DNA of 64,000 nucleotides from Moringa oleifera (GCA_021397835.1 JAJFZO010000047.1:210877-274876); one strand, 5' to 3'; counted from the stretch's first letter, positions 49,678-63,816 are shown. Numbers and translations are program-made. The notes: a model not told the origin generated them from the letters alone.

Positions 49678-52600
49678 GAGGCCTTAGCAGCAGGGGTGCC
49701 CAGGCTGGCCGTGTGGCTCGCTCGTTGCTAACGACTGAGGATCGTGTCTGCGATCGCGCTGCGCAACGAGTCCGCCTAGGCAAGCCTGAGCGTCGAGATC
49801 CAGCCCCACGTCTGCCGCCTCAAGGGCCTATGACGAAGCACTTCTCATGCTCAAAATCCCCCCAACGATTTGGCCCTCGCGTAGCATACATCATCGTTAG
49901 CTTCGTCGCCCACACCATCGAGCTTGTCTAGCCACATCCCAGCTCATTATCCAACGATTATTCTCGCTTCGTTGCCCACGTTTTTCCCCTTGATGAGGCC
50001 TTGGCAGTAAGGGTGCCCAGGCTGGCCGTGTGGCTTGCTCGTTGCTAACAGCCGACGGTAGTGTCGTCGATCACGCTGCCCAACGAGTCCACCTAGGCAA
50101 GCATGAGCGTCGAGATCCAACGCCACGTCTGCCGCCTCGAGGGCCTGCGATGAAGCACTCCGCATGCTCGAAATCCCCCCAACAATTTGGCCCTCACGTA
50201 GCATGTATCATGGTTTGCTTCGCCGCTCACAACATCGAGCTTGTCTAGCCACATCCCAGCTCATTATCCCATGATTATTCTCGCTTCGTTACCCACGTTT
50301 TTCGCACCGATGAGGCCTTGGCAGCAGGGGTGCCCAGGATGGTCGTGTGGCTCGCTCGTTGCTAACGGCCGACGATCATATCGTCGATCGCACTGCGCAA
50401 CAAGTTCGCCTAGGCAAGCCTGAACGTCGAGATCCAACCCCACGTCTGCCGCCTCAAGGGCCTATGATGAAGCACTTCGCATGCTCGATATCCCCCCAAT
50501 AATTTTGCCTTCACGTAGCATGCATCATCGTTAGGTTCGCCGCCCACACCATCGAGCTTTTCTAGCCACATCCCAGCTCATTATCCCACGATTATTCTCG
50601 CTCCGTTTCCCATGTTTTTCCCATTGATTAGGCCTTGGCAGCAGGGGTTCCCAGGCTGGCCGTGTGGCTCCCTCGTTGCCAACGGTAAACGATCGTGTTG
50701 TCGATCGCACTGCACAACGAGTCCGCCTAGGGAAGCCTGAGCGTCGAGATCCAACCCCACGTCTGCCGCATTAAGGGCCTGCGAAGAAGCACTTCGCATG
50801 CTCGAAATCCCCCTAACGATTTGGCTCTCGCGTAGCATGCATCATTGTTAGCTTCGTCGCCCACACCATCGAGCTTGTCTAGCCATGTCCCAGCTCATTA
50901 TCCCATGATTATTCTCGCTTCGTTGCCCACGTTTTTCCCACCAATGAGGCCTTGGCAGTAGAGTTGGTCAGGCTGGCCGTGTGGCTCGCTCGTTGCTAAC
51001 GGATGACGATAGTGTTGTCGATCACGCTACACATCGAGTCCCCTTAGGCAAGCCTGATTGTCGAGATCAAACCCCACGTCTGGCGCCTCGAGGGCCTGTG
51101 ATGCAGCACTCCGCATGCTCGAAATCCCCCCAAAAATTTGGCCCTCACGTAGCATGCATCATTGTTTGCTTCGATGCCCACACCATCGAGCTTGTTTAGC
51201 CAAATCCCAGCTCATTATCCCACGATTATTCTCGCTTTGTTGCCCACATTTTTCCCACCAATGAGGCCTTGGCAGTAGGGGTGCCCAGGCTGGCCGTGTG
51301 GCTCGCTCATTGCTAACGGCCGACGATCTTGTCATCGATCATGCTGCGCAACGAGTCTGCCTAGGCAAGCCTGAGCGTCGAGATCCAACCCCACGTCTGC
51401 CGCCTCGAGGGCCTACGAAGAAGAACTCCGCATGCTCGAAATCCCCTCATCAATTTGGCCCTTACGTAGCATGCATCATCGTGGGCTTCGCCGCCCACAC
51501 CATCAAGCTTGTCTAGCCACATCCGAGCTCATTATCCCACATTAATTCTCACTTCGTTGCCCACGTTTTTTCCCACCGATGAGGCCTTGGCAGTAGGGGT
51601 GCCCAGGCTGGCCGTGTGGCTCGCTCATTGCTAACGATCGACGATTGTGTCATCGATCGCGTTGCGCAACGAGTCCGCCTAGGCAAGCCTGAGCATCGAG
51701 ATCCAACCCCACGTCTGCCGCCTCGAGGGCCTGCGATGAAGCACTCCGCATGCTCGAAATACCCACAACAATTTAGCCCTCACGTAGCATGCATCATCGT
51801 TAGCTTCGCCGCCCACACCATCGAGCTTGTCTAGCCACATCCCAGCTCATTATCCCATGATTATTCTCGCTTCGTTACCCACGTTTTTCCCACTAATGAG
51901 GCCTTGGCAGCAGGGGTGCCCAGGCTGGCCATGTGGCTCCCTCGTTGCTAAAGGCTTACGATCGTGTCTTCGATCGCGCTGCGCAACTAGTCCGCCTAGG
52001 CAAGCCTGAGTGTCGAGATCCAACCCCACGTCTGCCGCCTCAAGGGCCTGCGAAGAAGCACTCCGCATGCTCGAAATCCCCCCAACGATTCGGCTCTCTC
52101 GTAGCATGCATCATCGTTAGCTTCGCCGCCCACACCATCGAGCTTGTCTAGCCATATCCCAGCACATTATTCCACGGTTATTCTCGCTTCGTTGCCCACA
52201 TTTTTCTCATGTATGAGGCCTTGGCAGTAAGGGTGCTCAGGCTGGCCGTGTGGCTCGCTCGTTACTAACGGCAGATGATCGTGTCGTCGATCGCGCTGCG
52301 CAACGAGTCTGCCTAGGCAAGCCTGAGCGTCGAGATCCAACCCCACGTCTGCCGCCTCGAGGGCCTGCGACGAAGCACTCCCCATGCTCGAAATCTGCCC
52401 ATCAATTTGGCCTTCACGTAGCATGCATCATCGTTAGCTTCACTGTCCACACCATCCAGCTGGTCTAGCCACATCCCAGCTCATTATCCTATGATTATTC
52501 TCGCTTCGTTGCCCACGTTTTTTCCCACGGATGAGGCCTTGGCAGTAGGGGTGCCCAGGCTGGCCGTGTGGCTCGCTCGTTGCTAACGGATGACGATAGT

Positions 52601-55600
52601 GTCATCGATCACGCTGCATAACGAGTCCACCTAGGCAAGCCTGAGCGTCGAGATCAAACCCCACGTCTACCGCCTCGAGGGCCTGCGATGAAGCACTCCG
52701 CATGCTCGAAATCCCCCCAACGATTTGGCTCTCGCGTAGCATGCATCATCGTTAGCTTCGTCTCCAACACCATTGAGCTTGTCTAGCCATGTCCCAGCTC
52801 ATTATCCCATGATTATTCTCGCTTCGTTGCCCACGTTTTTCCCACCAATGAGGCCTTGGCAGTAGAGTTGGTCAGGCTGGCCGTGTGGCTCGCTCGTTGC
52901 TAACGGACGACGATAGTGTTGTCGATCACGCTACACAATGAGTCCCCCTAGGTAAGCCTGATTATCGAGATCAAACCCCACGTCTGGCGCCTCGAGGGCC
53001 TGTGATGCAGCACTCCGCATGCTCGAAATCCCCCCAAAAATTTGGCCCTCACGTAGCATGCATCATTGTTTGCTTCGATGCCCACACCATCGAGCTTGTC
53101 TAGCCATATCCCAGCTCATTATCCCACGATTATTCTCGCTTTGTTGCCCACGATTTTCCCATCAATGAGCCCTTGGCAGCAGGGGTGCCTAGGCTGGCTG
53201 TGTGGCTCGCTCGTTGCTAACGGCCGACGATCGTTTTGTCGATCGCGCTGCGCAATGAGTCCGCCTAGGCAAGCCTGAGCGTCGAGATCGAACCCAACGT
53301 TTGTCGCCTCAAGGGCCTGCGACGAAGCACTCCGCATGCTCGAAATCCCCCCAACAATTTGGCCCTCACGTGGAATGCATCATCGTGAGCTTCGCCGCCC
53401 ACACCATCCAGCTTGTCTACCCACATCCCAGCTCATTAGCCCACCATTATTCTCGCTTCGTTGCCCACATTTTTTCCCACTGATGAGGCCTTTGCAGTAG
53501 GGGTGCCCAGGCTGGCCGTGTGGCTCGTTCGTTGCTAACGGACGATGATAGTGTCGTCGATCACACTGCACAACGAGTCCTCCTAGGCAAGCCGGAGCAT
53601 CGAGATCAAACCCTACGTCTGCCGCCTCGAGGGCCTGCGATGAAGCACTCAGCATTCTCGAAATCCTCCCAACAATTTGGCCCTCACGTAGCATGCATCA
53701 TTGTTTGCTTCGCCGCCCACAACATCGAGCTTGTCTAGCCACATCCCAGCTCATTATCCCACATTAATTCTCGCTTCGTTGCCCACGTTTTTTCCCACCG
53801 ATGAGGCCTTGGCAGTAGGGGTGCCCAGGCTGGCCGTGTGGCTCGCTCATTGCTAACGGTCGACGATCGTGTCATCGATCGCGCTGCACAACGAGTCCGC
53901 CTAGGCAAGCCTGAGCATCGAGATCCAACCCCACGTCTGCCGCCTCGAGGGCCTACGATGAAGCACTTCGCATGCTCGAAATCCCCCTAATAATTTGGCC
54001 TTCACGTAGCATGCATCATCGTTTACTTTCGCCGCCCACACCATCGAGCTTGTCTAGCCACATCCCAGCTCATTATCCCATGATTATTCTCGCTTCGTTG
54101 CCCACATTTTTCCCCTTGATGAGGCCTTGGTAGTAGGGGTGCCCAAGCTGGCCGTGTGGCTCGCTTGTTGCTAATGGCCGATGATCGTGTCTTCAATAGC
54201 GCTGCGCAACGAGTCCGTCGAAGCAAGCCTGAGCATCGAGATCCAACCCCATGTCTGCCGCTTCAAGGGCCTGCGAAGAACCACTCCGCATGCTCGAAAT
54301 CCCCCCAACGATTTCGCCCTCACGTAGCATGCATCATCGTTAGCTTCACTCCCCACACCATCAAGCTTGTCTAGCCACATCCCAGCTCATTATCCCACGA
54401 TAATTCTCGCTTCGTTGCCCACGTTTTTCCCACCGATGAGGCCTTGGCAGTAGGGGTGCCCAGGCTGGCCGTGTGGCTCGCTCGTTGATGACAACCGAGG
54501 ATAGTGTCGTCGATCACACTGCCCAACGAGTCCACTTAGGCAAGCATCAGCGTCGAGATCCAACCCCATGTCTGCTGCCTCAAGGGCCTGCGAAGAAGCA
54601 CTCCTCATGCTCAAAATCCCCCCAATGATTTGGCCCTCGCGTAGCATGCATCATCGTTAGCTTCGCCGCCCACACCATCGAGCTTGTCTAGCCACATCCC
54701 AGCTCCTTATCTTACGATTATTCTCGCTTCGTTGCCCACGTTTTTCGCACCGATGAGGCCTTGGCAGCAGGGGTGCCCAGGCTGGCTGTGTGGCTCGCTT
54801 GTTGCTAATAGCCTACGATCGTGTCATCGATCGCACTGCGCAACGAGTCCGCCTAGGCAAGCTAGAGCGTCGAGATCCAATACCACGTCTGCCGCCTCGA
54901 GGGCCTGCGACGAAGCACTCCGCATTCTTGAAATCTCGCCAACGATTTGGCCCTCACGTGGCATGCATTATCGTTAGCTTCGTCGCCCACACAATCTAGC
55001 TACATCCCAGCTCATTATCCCACGATTATTCTCGCTTCGTTGCCCACGTTTTTCCCACCGATAAGGCCTTGGCAGCAGGGGTGCCTAGGCTGGCCGTGTG
55101 ACTCGCTCATTGGTAACAGTTGACGATCATGTCATCTATCGCGCTGTGCAACGAGTCCGGCTAGGCAAGCCTGTGTGTCGACATCCAACCCCACACTTGC
55201 CGCCTCGAGGTCCTACGATGAAGCACTTCGTATGCTCGAAATCCCCCCAATAATTGGGCCTTCTCATAGCATGCATCATCGTTTACTTTCGTCGCCCACA
55301 CCATCGAGCTTGTCTAGCCACATCCCAGCTCTTTATCCCACGATTATTCTCGCTTCGTTGCCCACGTTTTTTCCACCGATGAGGCCTTGGTAGCAGGGGT
55401 GCCTAGGCTGGCCGTGTGGCTCGCTCGTTGCTAACGGTTGACGATCATGTCGTCGATCGCGCTGCGCAACGAGTTCGCCTAGGAAAGCCTGACTGTCGAG
55501 ATCCAACCCCACGTCAGCCGCCTTGAGAGCCAGCGATGAAGCACATCGCATGCTCGAAGTCCCCCCAATAACTTGGCCTTCACGTAGCATGCATCATCGT

Positions 55601-55697
55601 TAGCTTCGCCGCCCACACCATCGAGCTTGTCTAGCCACATACTAGATCGTTATCCCACGATTATTCTCGCTTCGTTGCCCACGTTTTTCCCACCAAT
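49678..55697 (+). repeat. Array segment of nineteen monomers, mostly unordered
   Basis: Spacing is 317-318 bp, except 308 bp at 54755-55062, where AATTGAGCTTGTCTAGC is shortened to AATCTAGC near 54,990. One monomer with GGCAGTAGAGTTGGTCAGG (50946) recurs at 52850, six monomers away (1,904 bp). A CATTAATTCTC form recurs at ~51,540 and ~53,762. No non-satellite sequence is present. Confidence 0.75.
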
Positions 55698-57599
55698 GAG
55701 GCCTTGGAAACAGGGGTGCCCAGGCTGGCAGTGTGGATTGCTCGTTGCTAACGGTCGACAATCGTGTCGTCGATTGCGTTGTGCAACGAGTTTGCCTAGG
55801 AAAGCCTGAGTGTCGAGATCCAACACCACATCTGCCGCCTCGAGGGCCTACGACGAAGCACTCCGCATGCTCGAGATCCCCCCAACTATTTGGCCCTCAG
55901 GTCGCATGCATCATCGTTAGCTTCGCCGCCCATACCATCAAGCTTGTCTAGCCACATCCCAGCTCATTATCCCACGATTATTCTCGCTTCGTTGCCCACG
56001 TTTTTTCCACCGATGAGGCCTTGGCAGCAGGGGTGCCCAGGCTGGCCGTGTGGCTCGCTCGTTGCTAACAGCCGATGATCGTGTCGTCGATCGCACTACG
56101 CAATGAGTCTGCCTAGGCAAGCCTGAGCGTCGTGGTCCAACCCCACGTCTGCCGCTTCGAGGGCCTGCAACGAAGCACTCCACATGCTCGAAATCCCACC
56201 AACGGTTTGCCCCTCACGTAGCATGCATCATCGTTAGCTTCGCCGCCTACATAATTAAGCTTGTCTAGCGACATCCCAGCTCATTATCCCACGATTATTC
56301 TCACTTCGTTGCCCACATCTTTCCCACCGATGAGGCCTTGGCAGCAGGGGTGCCCAGGCTGGCTGTGTGGCTCACTCGTTGCTAACGGTCGACGATCGTG
56401 TCGTCGATCGTGCTGCACAACAAGTCCACCTAGGCAAACCTGAGCGTCGAGATCCAACCCAACGTCTGCTGCCTCGAGGGCCTACGACGAAGCATTCCAC
56501 ATGCTCGAAATCCCCCCAACGATTTGGCCCTCACGTAGCATGCATCATCGTTAGCTTCGCCGCCCACACAATTGAGCTTGTCTAGCGACATCCCAGCTCA
56601 TTATCCCACGATTATTCTCGCTTCGTTGCCCACGTTTTTCCCACCGATAAGGCCTTGGCAGCAGGGGTGCCTAGGTTGGCCGTGTGGCTCGCTCGTTGGT
56701 AACGGTTGACGATCATGTCGTCGATCGCGCTGCGCAAGGAGTCCGCTTAGGCAACCCTGTGTGTCGAGATCCAACCCCACTTCTTCCGCCTCGAGGGCCT
56801 ACGATGAAGCACTTCGTATGCTCGAAATCCCCCCAATAATTTGGCCTTCACGTAGCATGCATCATCGTTTACTTTTGCCCCCCACACCATCGAGCTTGTC
56901 TAGCCACATCCCAGCTCATTATCCCATGATTACTCTCGCTTCGTTGCCCACATTTTTCCCACCGATGAGGCCTTGGCAGCAGGGGTGCCCAGGCTGGCTG
57001 TGTGGCTCGCTCGTTGCTAACAGTCGACGATCGTGTCGTCGATCGTGCTGCGCAACGAGTCCGCCTAGGCAAGCCTGAGCGTTGAGATCCAACCCAACGT
57101 CTGCTACCTCGAGGGCCTACGACGAAGCACTCCGCATCCTCGAAATCCCCCCAACGATTTGGCCCTCACGTAGCATGCATCATCGTTAGCTTCGTCGCCC
57201 CCACCATCGAGCTTGTCTACCCACATCCCGCTCATTATCCCACGATTATTCTCGCTTCGTTTCCCACGTTTTTCCCACCGATGAGGACTTGGCAGTAGGG
57301 GTGACCAGGCTGGCCGTGTGGCTCGCTCGTTGCTAACAGCCGACGATAGTGTCGTCGATCACGCTGCCCAACGAGTCCACCTAGGCAAGCTTGAGTGTCG
57401 AGATCCAACCCCATGTCTGCCGCCTCGAGAGCCTGCGATGAATCACTCCGTATGCTCGAAATCTCCCCAACAATTTGGCCCTCACATAGCATGCATCATG
57501 GTTTGCTTCGCCGCCCACAACATCGGGCTTCTCTAGCCACATCCCAACTCATTGTCCTACGATTATTCTCGCTTCGTTGCCCACGTATATCCCACCGAT
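55698..57599 (+). repeat. Right copy of the ~1.9-kb block
   Basis: This partners 47,775-49,677 at an offset of 7,923 bp. The last three monomers (56967, 57283, 57600) are themselves repeated at 57918, 58235 and 58552 (offset 951-952 bp), so a trimer amplification followed or accompanied the block copy. Confidence 0.8.
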
Positions 57600-58868
57600 G
57601 AGGCCTTGGAAGCAGGGGTGCCCAGGCTGGCCGTGTGGCTCGCTTGTTGCTAACGGCTGAAGATAGTGTCATCGGTCGCGCTACGCAACTAGTCCGCCTA
57701 GGCAAGCCTGAGTGTCGAGATCCAACCCCACGTCCGCCGCCTCGAGGGCCTACGATGAAGCACTTCGTATGCTCGAAATCCTCCCAATAATTTGGCCTTC
57801 ACGTAGCATGCATCATTGTTTACTTTCGCCCCTCACACCATCGAGCTTGTCCAGCCACATCCCAACTCATTATCCCACGATTACTCTCGCTTCGTTGCCC
57901 ACATTTTTCCCACCGATGAGGCCTTGGCAGCAGCGGTGCCCAGGCTGGCTGTGTGGCTCGCTCGTTACTAATGGTCGACGATCCAGTCGTCGATCGTGCT
58001 GCGCAACGAGTCTGCATAGGCAAGCCTGAGCGTCGAGATACAACCCAACGTCTGCTGCCTCGAGGGCCTACGATGAAGCACTCCGCATGCTCGAAATCCC
58101 CCCAACGATTTGGCCCTCACGTAGCATGCATCATCGTTAGCTTCGTCGCTCCCACCATCGAGCTTGTCTAGCCACATCCCAGCTCATTATCCCACGATTA
58201 TTCTCGCTTCGTTGCCCACGTTTTTCCCACCGATGAGGCCTTGGCAATAGGGGTGACCAGGCTGGCCGTGTGGCTCGCTCGTTGCTAACAGCCGATGATA
58301 GTGTCGTCGATCACGCTGCCCAACGAGTCCACCTAGGCAAGCTTGAGTGTCAAGATCCAACCCCACGTTTGCCGCCTCGAGGGCCTGCGATGAAGCGCTC
58401 CGCATGCTCGAAATCCCCCCAACAATTTGGCCCTCACATAGCATGCATCATGGTTTGCTTCGCCGCCCACAACATCGGGCTTCTCTGGCCACATCCCAGC
58501 TTATTATCCTATGATTATTCTCGCTTCGTTGCCCACGTTTTTCTCACCGATGAGGCCTTGGAAGCAGGGGTGCCCAGGCTGGCCGTGTGGCTCGCTCGTT
58601 GCTAACGGCAGAAGATCGTGTCGTCGGTCGCGCTGCCCAATGAGTCCGCCTAGGCAAGCATGAGCGTCGAGATCCAACCCCATGTCTGCCGCCTCGAAGG
58701 CCTGCGATGAAGCACTCCGAACGCTCGAAGTCCCCCCAACAATTTGGCCCTCACGTAGCAAGTATCATAGTTTGCTTCGCCGCGCACAACATCGAGCTTG
58801 TCTAGCCACATCCCAGCTTATTATCCCACGATTACTCTCGCTTTGTTGCCCATGTTTTTCCCACCGAT
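56967..58868 (+). repeat. Trimer duplication, offset 951-952 bp
   Basis: Landmarks 56967, 57283 and 57600 pair with 57918, 58235 and 58552. Paired copies share GGTGACCAGGCTGG with AACAGCCGA(C/T)GATAG, CAAGCTTGAGTGTC, ACATCGGGCTTCTCT, and GAGGCCTTGGAAGCAGG with a CGGTCGCGCT variant of the inverted repeat. Few differences separate the two units. Confidence 0.82.
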
Positions 58869-61087
58869 GAGGCCTTGGCAGCAGGGGTGCCCAGGCTGGC
58901 CGTGTGGCTCGCTCGTTGCTAACGGCCGACGATCGTGTCTACGATCGCGCTGCGCAACGAGTCCACCTAGGCAAGCCTGAGCGTCGAGATCCAGCCCCAC
59001 GTCTGCCGGCTCAAGGGCCTGCGAAGAAGCACTCCTCATGCTTGAAATCCCCCCAACGATTTGGCCCTCGCGTAGCATACATCATCGTTAGCTTCGTCGC
59101 CCACACCATCGAGCTTGTCTAGCCTCATCCCTGCTCATTATCCAACGATTATTCTCGCTTCGTTGCCCACGTTTTTCCCACCGATGAGGCCATGGCAACA
59201 GGGGTGCCCAGGCTGGCCGTGTGGCTTGCTCGTTGCTAACGGCGGACGATCGTGTCTTCGATCGCGCTGCGTAACGAGTCCGCCTAGGCAAGCCTGCGCG
59301 TCGAGATCCAACCCCACGTCTGCCGCCTTAAGGGGCTGCGAAGAAGCACTCCTCATGCTCAAAATCCCCCTAACGATTTGGCCCTCGCGTAGCATGCATC
59401 ATCGTTAGCTTTGTCGCCCACACCATCGAGCTTATCTAGCCACATCCCAGCTCATTATCCCACGATTATTCTAGCTTTGTTGCCCACGTTTTTCCCCTTG
59501 ATGAGGCCTTGGCAGCAGGGGTGCCCAGGCTGGCCGTGTGGCTCGCTCGTTGCTAACGGCCGACGATCGTGTCTTCGATCGCACTGCCCAACGAGTTCAC
59601 CTAAGCAAGCCTGAGCGTCGAGATCCAACCCCACGTCTGCCGCTTCAAGGGCCTGCGAAGAACCATTCCGCATGCTCGAAATCCCCCCAATGATTTGGCC
59701 CTCGCGTAGCATGCATCATCGTTAGCTTCACTGCCCACACCATCAAGCTTGTCTAGCCATATCCCAGCTCATTATCCCACGATTATTATCGCTTCGTTGC
59801 CCACGTTTTTCCCACCGATAAGGCCTTGGAAGCAGGGGTGCCCAGGCTGGCCGTGTGGCTCGCTCGTTGCTAACGGCTGAAGATCGTGCCGTCGGTCGCG
59901 CTGCCCAACGAGTCCGCCTAGGCAAGCATGAGCGTCGAGATCCAACCCCATGTCTGCTGCCTCGAAGGCCTGCGATGAAGCACTCCGCACGCTCGAAGTC
60001 CCCCCAACAATTTGGCCCTCACGTAGCATGTATCATGGTTTGCTTCGCCGCGCACAACATCGAGCTTGTCTAGCCACATCCCAGCTTATTATCCCACGAT
60101 TACTCTCGCTTTGTTGCCCATGTTTTTCCCACCGATGAGGCCTTGGCAGCAGGGGTGCCCAGGCTGGCCGTATGGCTCGCTCGTTGCTAACGACCGACGA
60201 TCGTGTCTGCGATCGCGCTGCACAACGAGTCCGCTTAGGCAATCCTGAGTATCGAGATCCAGCCCCACGTCTGCCGGTTCAAGGGCCTGCGAAGAAGCAC
60301 TCCTCATGCTCGAAATCCCCCCAACGATTTGGCCCTCGCGTAGCATACATCATCGTTAGCTTCATCGCCCACACCATCGAGCTTGTCTAGCCACATCCCT
60401 GCTCATTATCCAACGATTATTCTCGCTTCGTTGCCCACGTTTTCCCCACCGATGAGGCCATGGCAACAGGGGTGCCCAGGCTGGCCGTGTGGCTCGCTCG
60501 TTGCTAACGGCGGACGATCGTGTCTTCGATCGCGCTGCGCAACGAGTCCGCCGAGGCAAGCCTGCGCGTCGAGATCCAACCCCACGTCTGCCGCCTCAAG
60601 GGGCTGCGAAGAAGCACTCCTCATGCTCAAAATCCCCCCAACGATTTGGCCCTCGCGTAGCATGCATCATCGTTAGCTTCGTCGCCCACACCATCGTGCT
60701 TGTCTAGCCACATCCTAGCTCATTATCCCACGATTATTGTCGCTTCGTTACCCACGTTTTTCCCCTTGATAAGGCCTTGGCAGCAGGGGTGCCTAGGCTG
60801 GCCGTGTGGCTCGCTCGTTGCTAACGGCCGACGATCGTGTCTTCGATCGCACTGCCCAACGAGTTCACCTAAGCAAGCCTGAGCGTCGAGATCCAACCCC
60901 ACGTCTGCCGCTTCAAGGGCCTGCGAAGAACCATTCCGCATGCTCGAAATCCCCCCAACGATTTGGCCCTCGCGTAGCATGCATCATCGTTAGCTTCACT
61001 GCCCACAACATCAAGCTTGTCTAGCCACATCCCAGCTCATTATCCCACGATTATTATCGCTTCGTTGCCCACGTTTTTCCCACCGAT
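58552..61087 (+). repeat. Tetramer higher-order repeat, 1,268 bp, two units
   Basis: Landmarks 58552, 58869, 59186 and 59503 pair with 59820, 60137, 60454 and 60771, each exactly 1,268 bp apart with no net indel. Private forms are shared: GCCGTCGG/GTCGTCGGTCGCGCTGCCC, GTGTCT(A/G)CGATCGC, GAGGCCATGGCAACAGG, and TTTCCCCTTGAT with CCTAAGCAAGCC. Few substitutions separate the copies. Confidence 0.9.
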
Positions 61088-62037
61088 GAGGCCTTGGCAG
61101 TATGAGAGCCCAGGCTGACCGTGCGGCTCGCTCGTTGATAACAATCGAGGATAGTGTCGTCGATCACACTGCCCAACGAGTCCACCTAGGCAAGCATAAG
61201 CGTCGAGATCCAACCCCACGTCTGCCGCCTCAAGGGCCTGCGAAAAAGCACTCCTCATGCTCGAAATCCCCCCAATGATTTGGCCCTCGCGTAGCATGCA
61301 TCATCGTTAGCTTCGCTGCCCACACCATCGAGCTTGTCTAGCCACATCCCTGCTCATTATCCCACGGTTATTCTCGCTTCGCTACCCACGTTTTTCCCCT
61401 TGATGAGGGCTAGGCAGTAGGGGTGCCCAGGCTGGTCGTGCGGCTCGCTCGTTGCTAACGGCCGACGATTGTGTCTTCGATCGCGCTGCGCAACGAGTCC
61501 GCTTAAGAAAGCCTGCGCGTCGAGATCCAACCCCACGTCTGCCGCTTCAAGGGCCTGCGAAGAAGCACTCCGTATGCTCAAAATCCCTCCAACGATTTGG
61601 CCTTCGCGTAGCATGCACCATCGTTAGCATCGCCGCCCACACCATCGAGCTTGTCTAGCCACATCCCAGCTCATTATCCCACAATTATTCTCGCTTCGTC
61701 GCCCACGTTTTTCCCACAAATGACGCCTTAGAAGTAGGGGTCCCAGGCTGGCCGTGTGGCTCGCTCGATGCTAACAGTTAACGATCGTGTCGTCGATCGC
61801 ACTGTGCAACGAATCCGCCTAGGAAAGCCTGAGCATCGAGATCCAACCCCACATCTGTCGCGTCGAGGGCCTACGATGAAGCACTCCGCATGCTCGAGAT
61901 CCCCCCAACGATTTGGCCCACACGTCGCATGCATCATCGTTAGCTTCGCCGCCCACACTATCGAGCTTGTCTGGCCGCATCCCAGCTCATTATCCCACGA
62001 TTATTCTAGCTTCGTTGCCCACGTTTTTCCCACCGAT

Positions 62038-63621
62038 GAGGCCTTGGCAGCAGAGGTGCCCATGCTGGCCGTGTGGCTCGCTCGTTGCTAACAGTCGACG
62101 AACGTGTCATCGATCGTGCTGTGAAACGAGTCTGCCAAAGCAAGCCTGAGCGTCGAGATCCAACCCCACATCTGCCACCTCGAGGGCCTGCGACGAAGCA
62201 CTCCGAATGCTGGAAATGCCTCCAACAATTTGGCCTTCACGTAGCATGCATCATCGTTAGCTTCGCCGCCCACACCATCGAGCTTGTCTAGCCATATCCC
62301 AGCTCATTATCCCATGATTATTCTCGCTTCGTTGCTCACGTTTTTCCCACCGATGAGGCCTTAGAATTAGGGGTGCCCAGGCTGGCCGTGTGGCTCGCTC
62401 GGTTCTAACGGTCGACGATCGTGTCGTCGATCGCGTTGTGCAACGAGTCCGCCTCGAAAAGCCTGAGCGTCGAGATCCAACCCCACGTCTGCCGCCCCGA
62501 GGGCCTGCGACGAAGCACTCCGCATGCTCGAAATCCCCCCAACGATTTGGCCCTCACGTAGCATGCATCATCGTGAGCTTCGCCGCCCACACTATCGAGC
62601 TTGTCTAGCCACATCCTAGCTCATTATCCCACGATTATTCTCGCTTAGTTGTCCACGTTTTTCCCACTGATGAGGCCTTGGCAGCAGGGGTGCCCAAGCT
62701 GGCCGTGTGGCTCCTTCGTAGCTAACGGTCGACGATCATGTCTTCGATCGCGCTGCGCAGCGAGTCCGCCAAGGCAAGCCTGAGCGTCGAGATCCAACCC
62801 CACGTCTGCCGCCTCGAGGACCTGCGATGAAGCACTCCGCATGCTCGAAATCCCCCCAACAATTTGCCCTCACATAGCATGCATCATGGTTTGCTTCGCC
62901 GCCCACAACATCGGGCTTGTCTAGCCGCATCCCAGCTCATTATCCCACGATTATTCTAGCTTCGTTGCCCACGTTTTTCCCACCGATGAGGCCTTGGCAG
63001 CAGAGGTGCCCATGCTGGCCGTGTGGCTCGCTCGTTGCTAACAACCGACGAACGTGTCGTCGATCGTGCTGCGCAACGAGTCTGCCAAAGCAAGCCTGAG
63101 CGTCGAGATCCAACCCCACATCTGCCACCTCGAGGGCCTGCGACGAAGCACTCCGCATGCTGGAAATCCCCCCAACAATTTGGCCTTCACGTAGCATGCA
63201 TCATCGTTAGCTTCGCCGCCCACACCATCGAGCTTGTCTAGCCATATCCCAGCTCATTATCCCATGATTATTCTCGCTTCGTTGCCCACGTTTTTCCCAC
63301 CGATGAGGCCTTAGAATTAGGGGTGCCCAGGCTGGCCGTGTGGCTCGCTCGGTTCTAACGGTCGACGATCGTGTCGTCGATCGCGTTGTGCAACGAGTCC
63401 GCCTCGAAAAGCCTGAGCGTCGAGATCCAACCCCACGTCTGTCGCCCCGAGGGCCTGCGATGAAGCACTCCGCATGCTCGAAATCCCCCCAACGATTTGG
63501 CCCTCATGTAGCATGCATCATCGCTAGCTTTGCCGCCCACACAATTGAGCTTGTCTAGCGACATCCCAGCTCATTATCCCACGATTATTCTCGCTTCATT
63601 GCCCAAGTTTTTCTCACCGAT
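62038..63621 (+). repeat. Trimer higher-order repeat, 950 bp, about 1.7 units
   Basis: Landmarks 62038 and 62355 pair with 62988 and 63305 at 950 bp. Private forms GCAGAGGTGCCCATGCTGG, GAGTCTGCCAAAGCAAGCC, GCCTTAGAATTAGGGG and CTCGGTTCTAACGG occur only in these pairs. The third monomer (62672) matches its expected partner (63622) only loosely, so the second unit is incomplete. Confidence 0.87.
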
Positions 63622-63816
63622 GAGGCCTTGGCAGCAGGGGTGCCCAGGCTGGCCGTGTGGCTCGCTCGTTGCTAACGGCCGACGATCGTGTTGTCGACCG
63701 TGCTGCGCAACGAGTCAGCCTAGGCAAGCCTGAGCGTCGAGATCCCACCCAACGTCTGCCGCCTCGAGGGCCCACGACGAAGCACTCCGCAAGCTGGAGA
63801 TCCCCCCAACGATTTG

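Noticed and set aside
58821..59078. Recurring ~85-residue minus-strand frame, found in dozens of monomers at 317-bp steps
   Set aside because: The frame lies inside the satellite, has no recognisable domain, starts and stops at fixed monomer positions, and shifts frame each copy because 317 is not a multiple of three. A GC-rich repeat with few stops yields this by chance. A test of synonymous against non-synonymous change across copies would decide.
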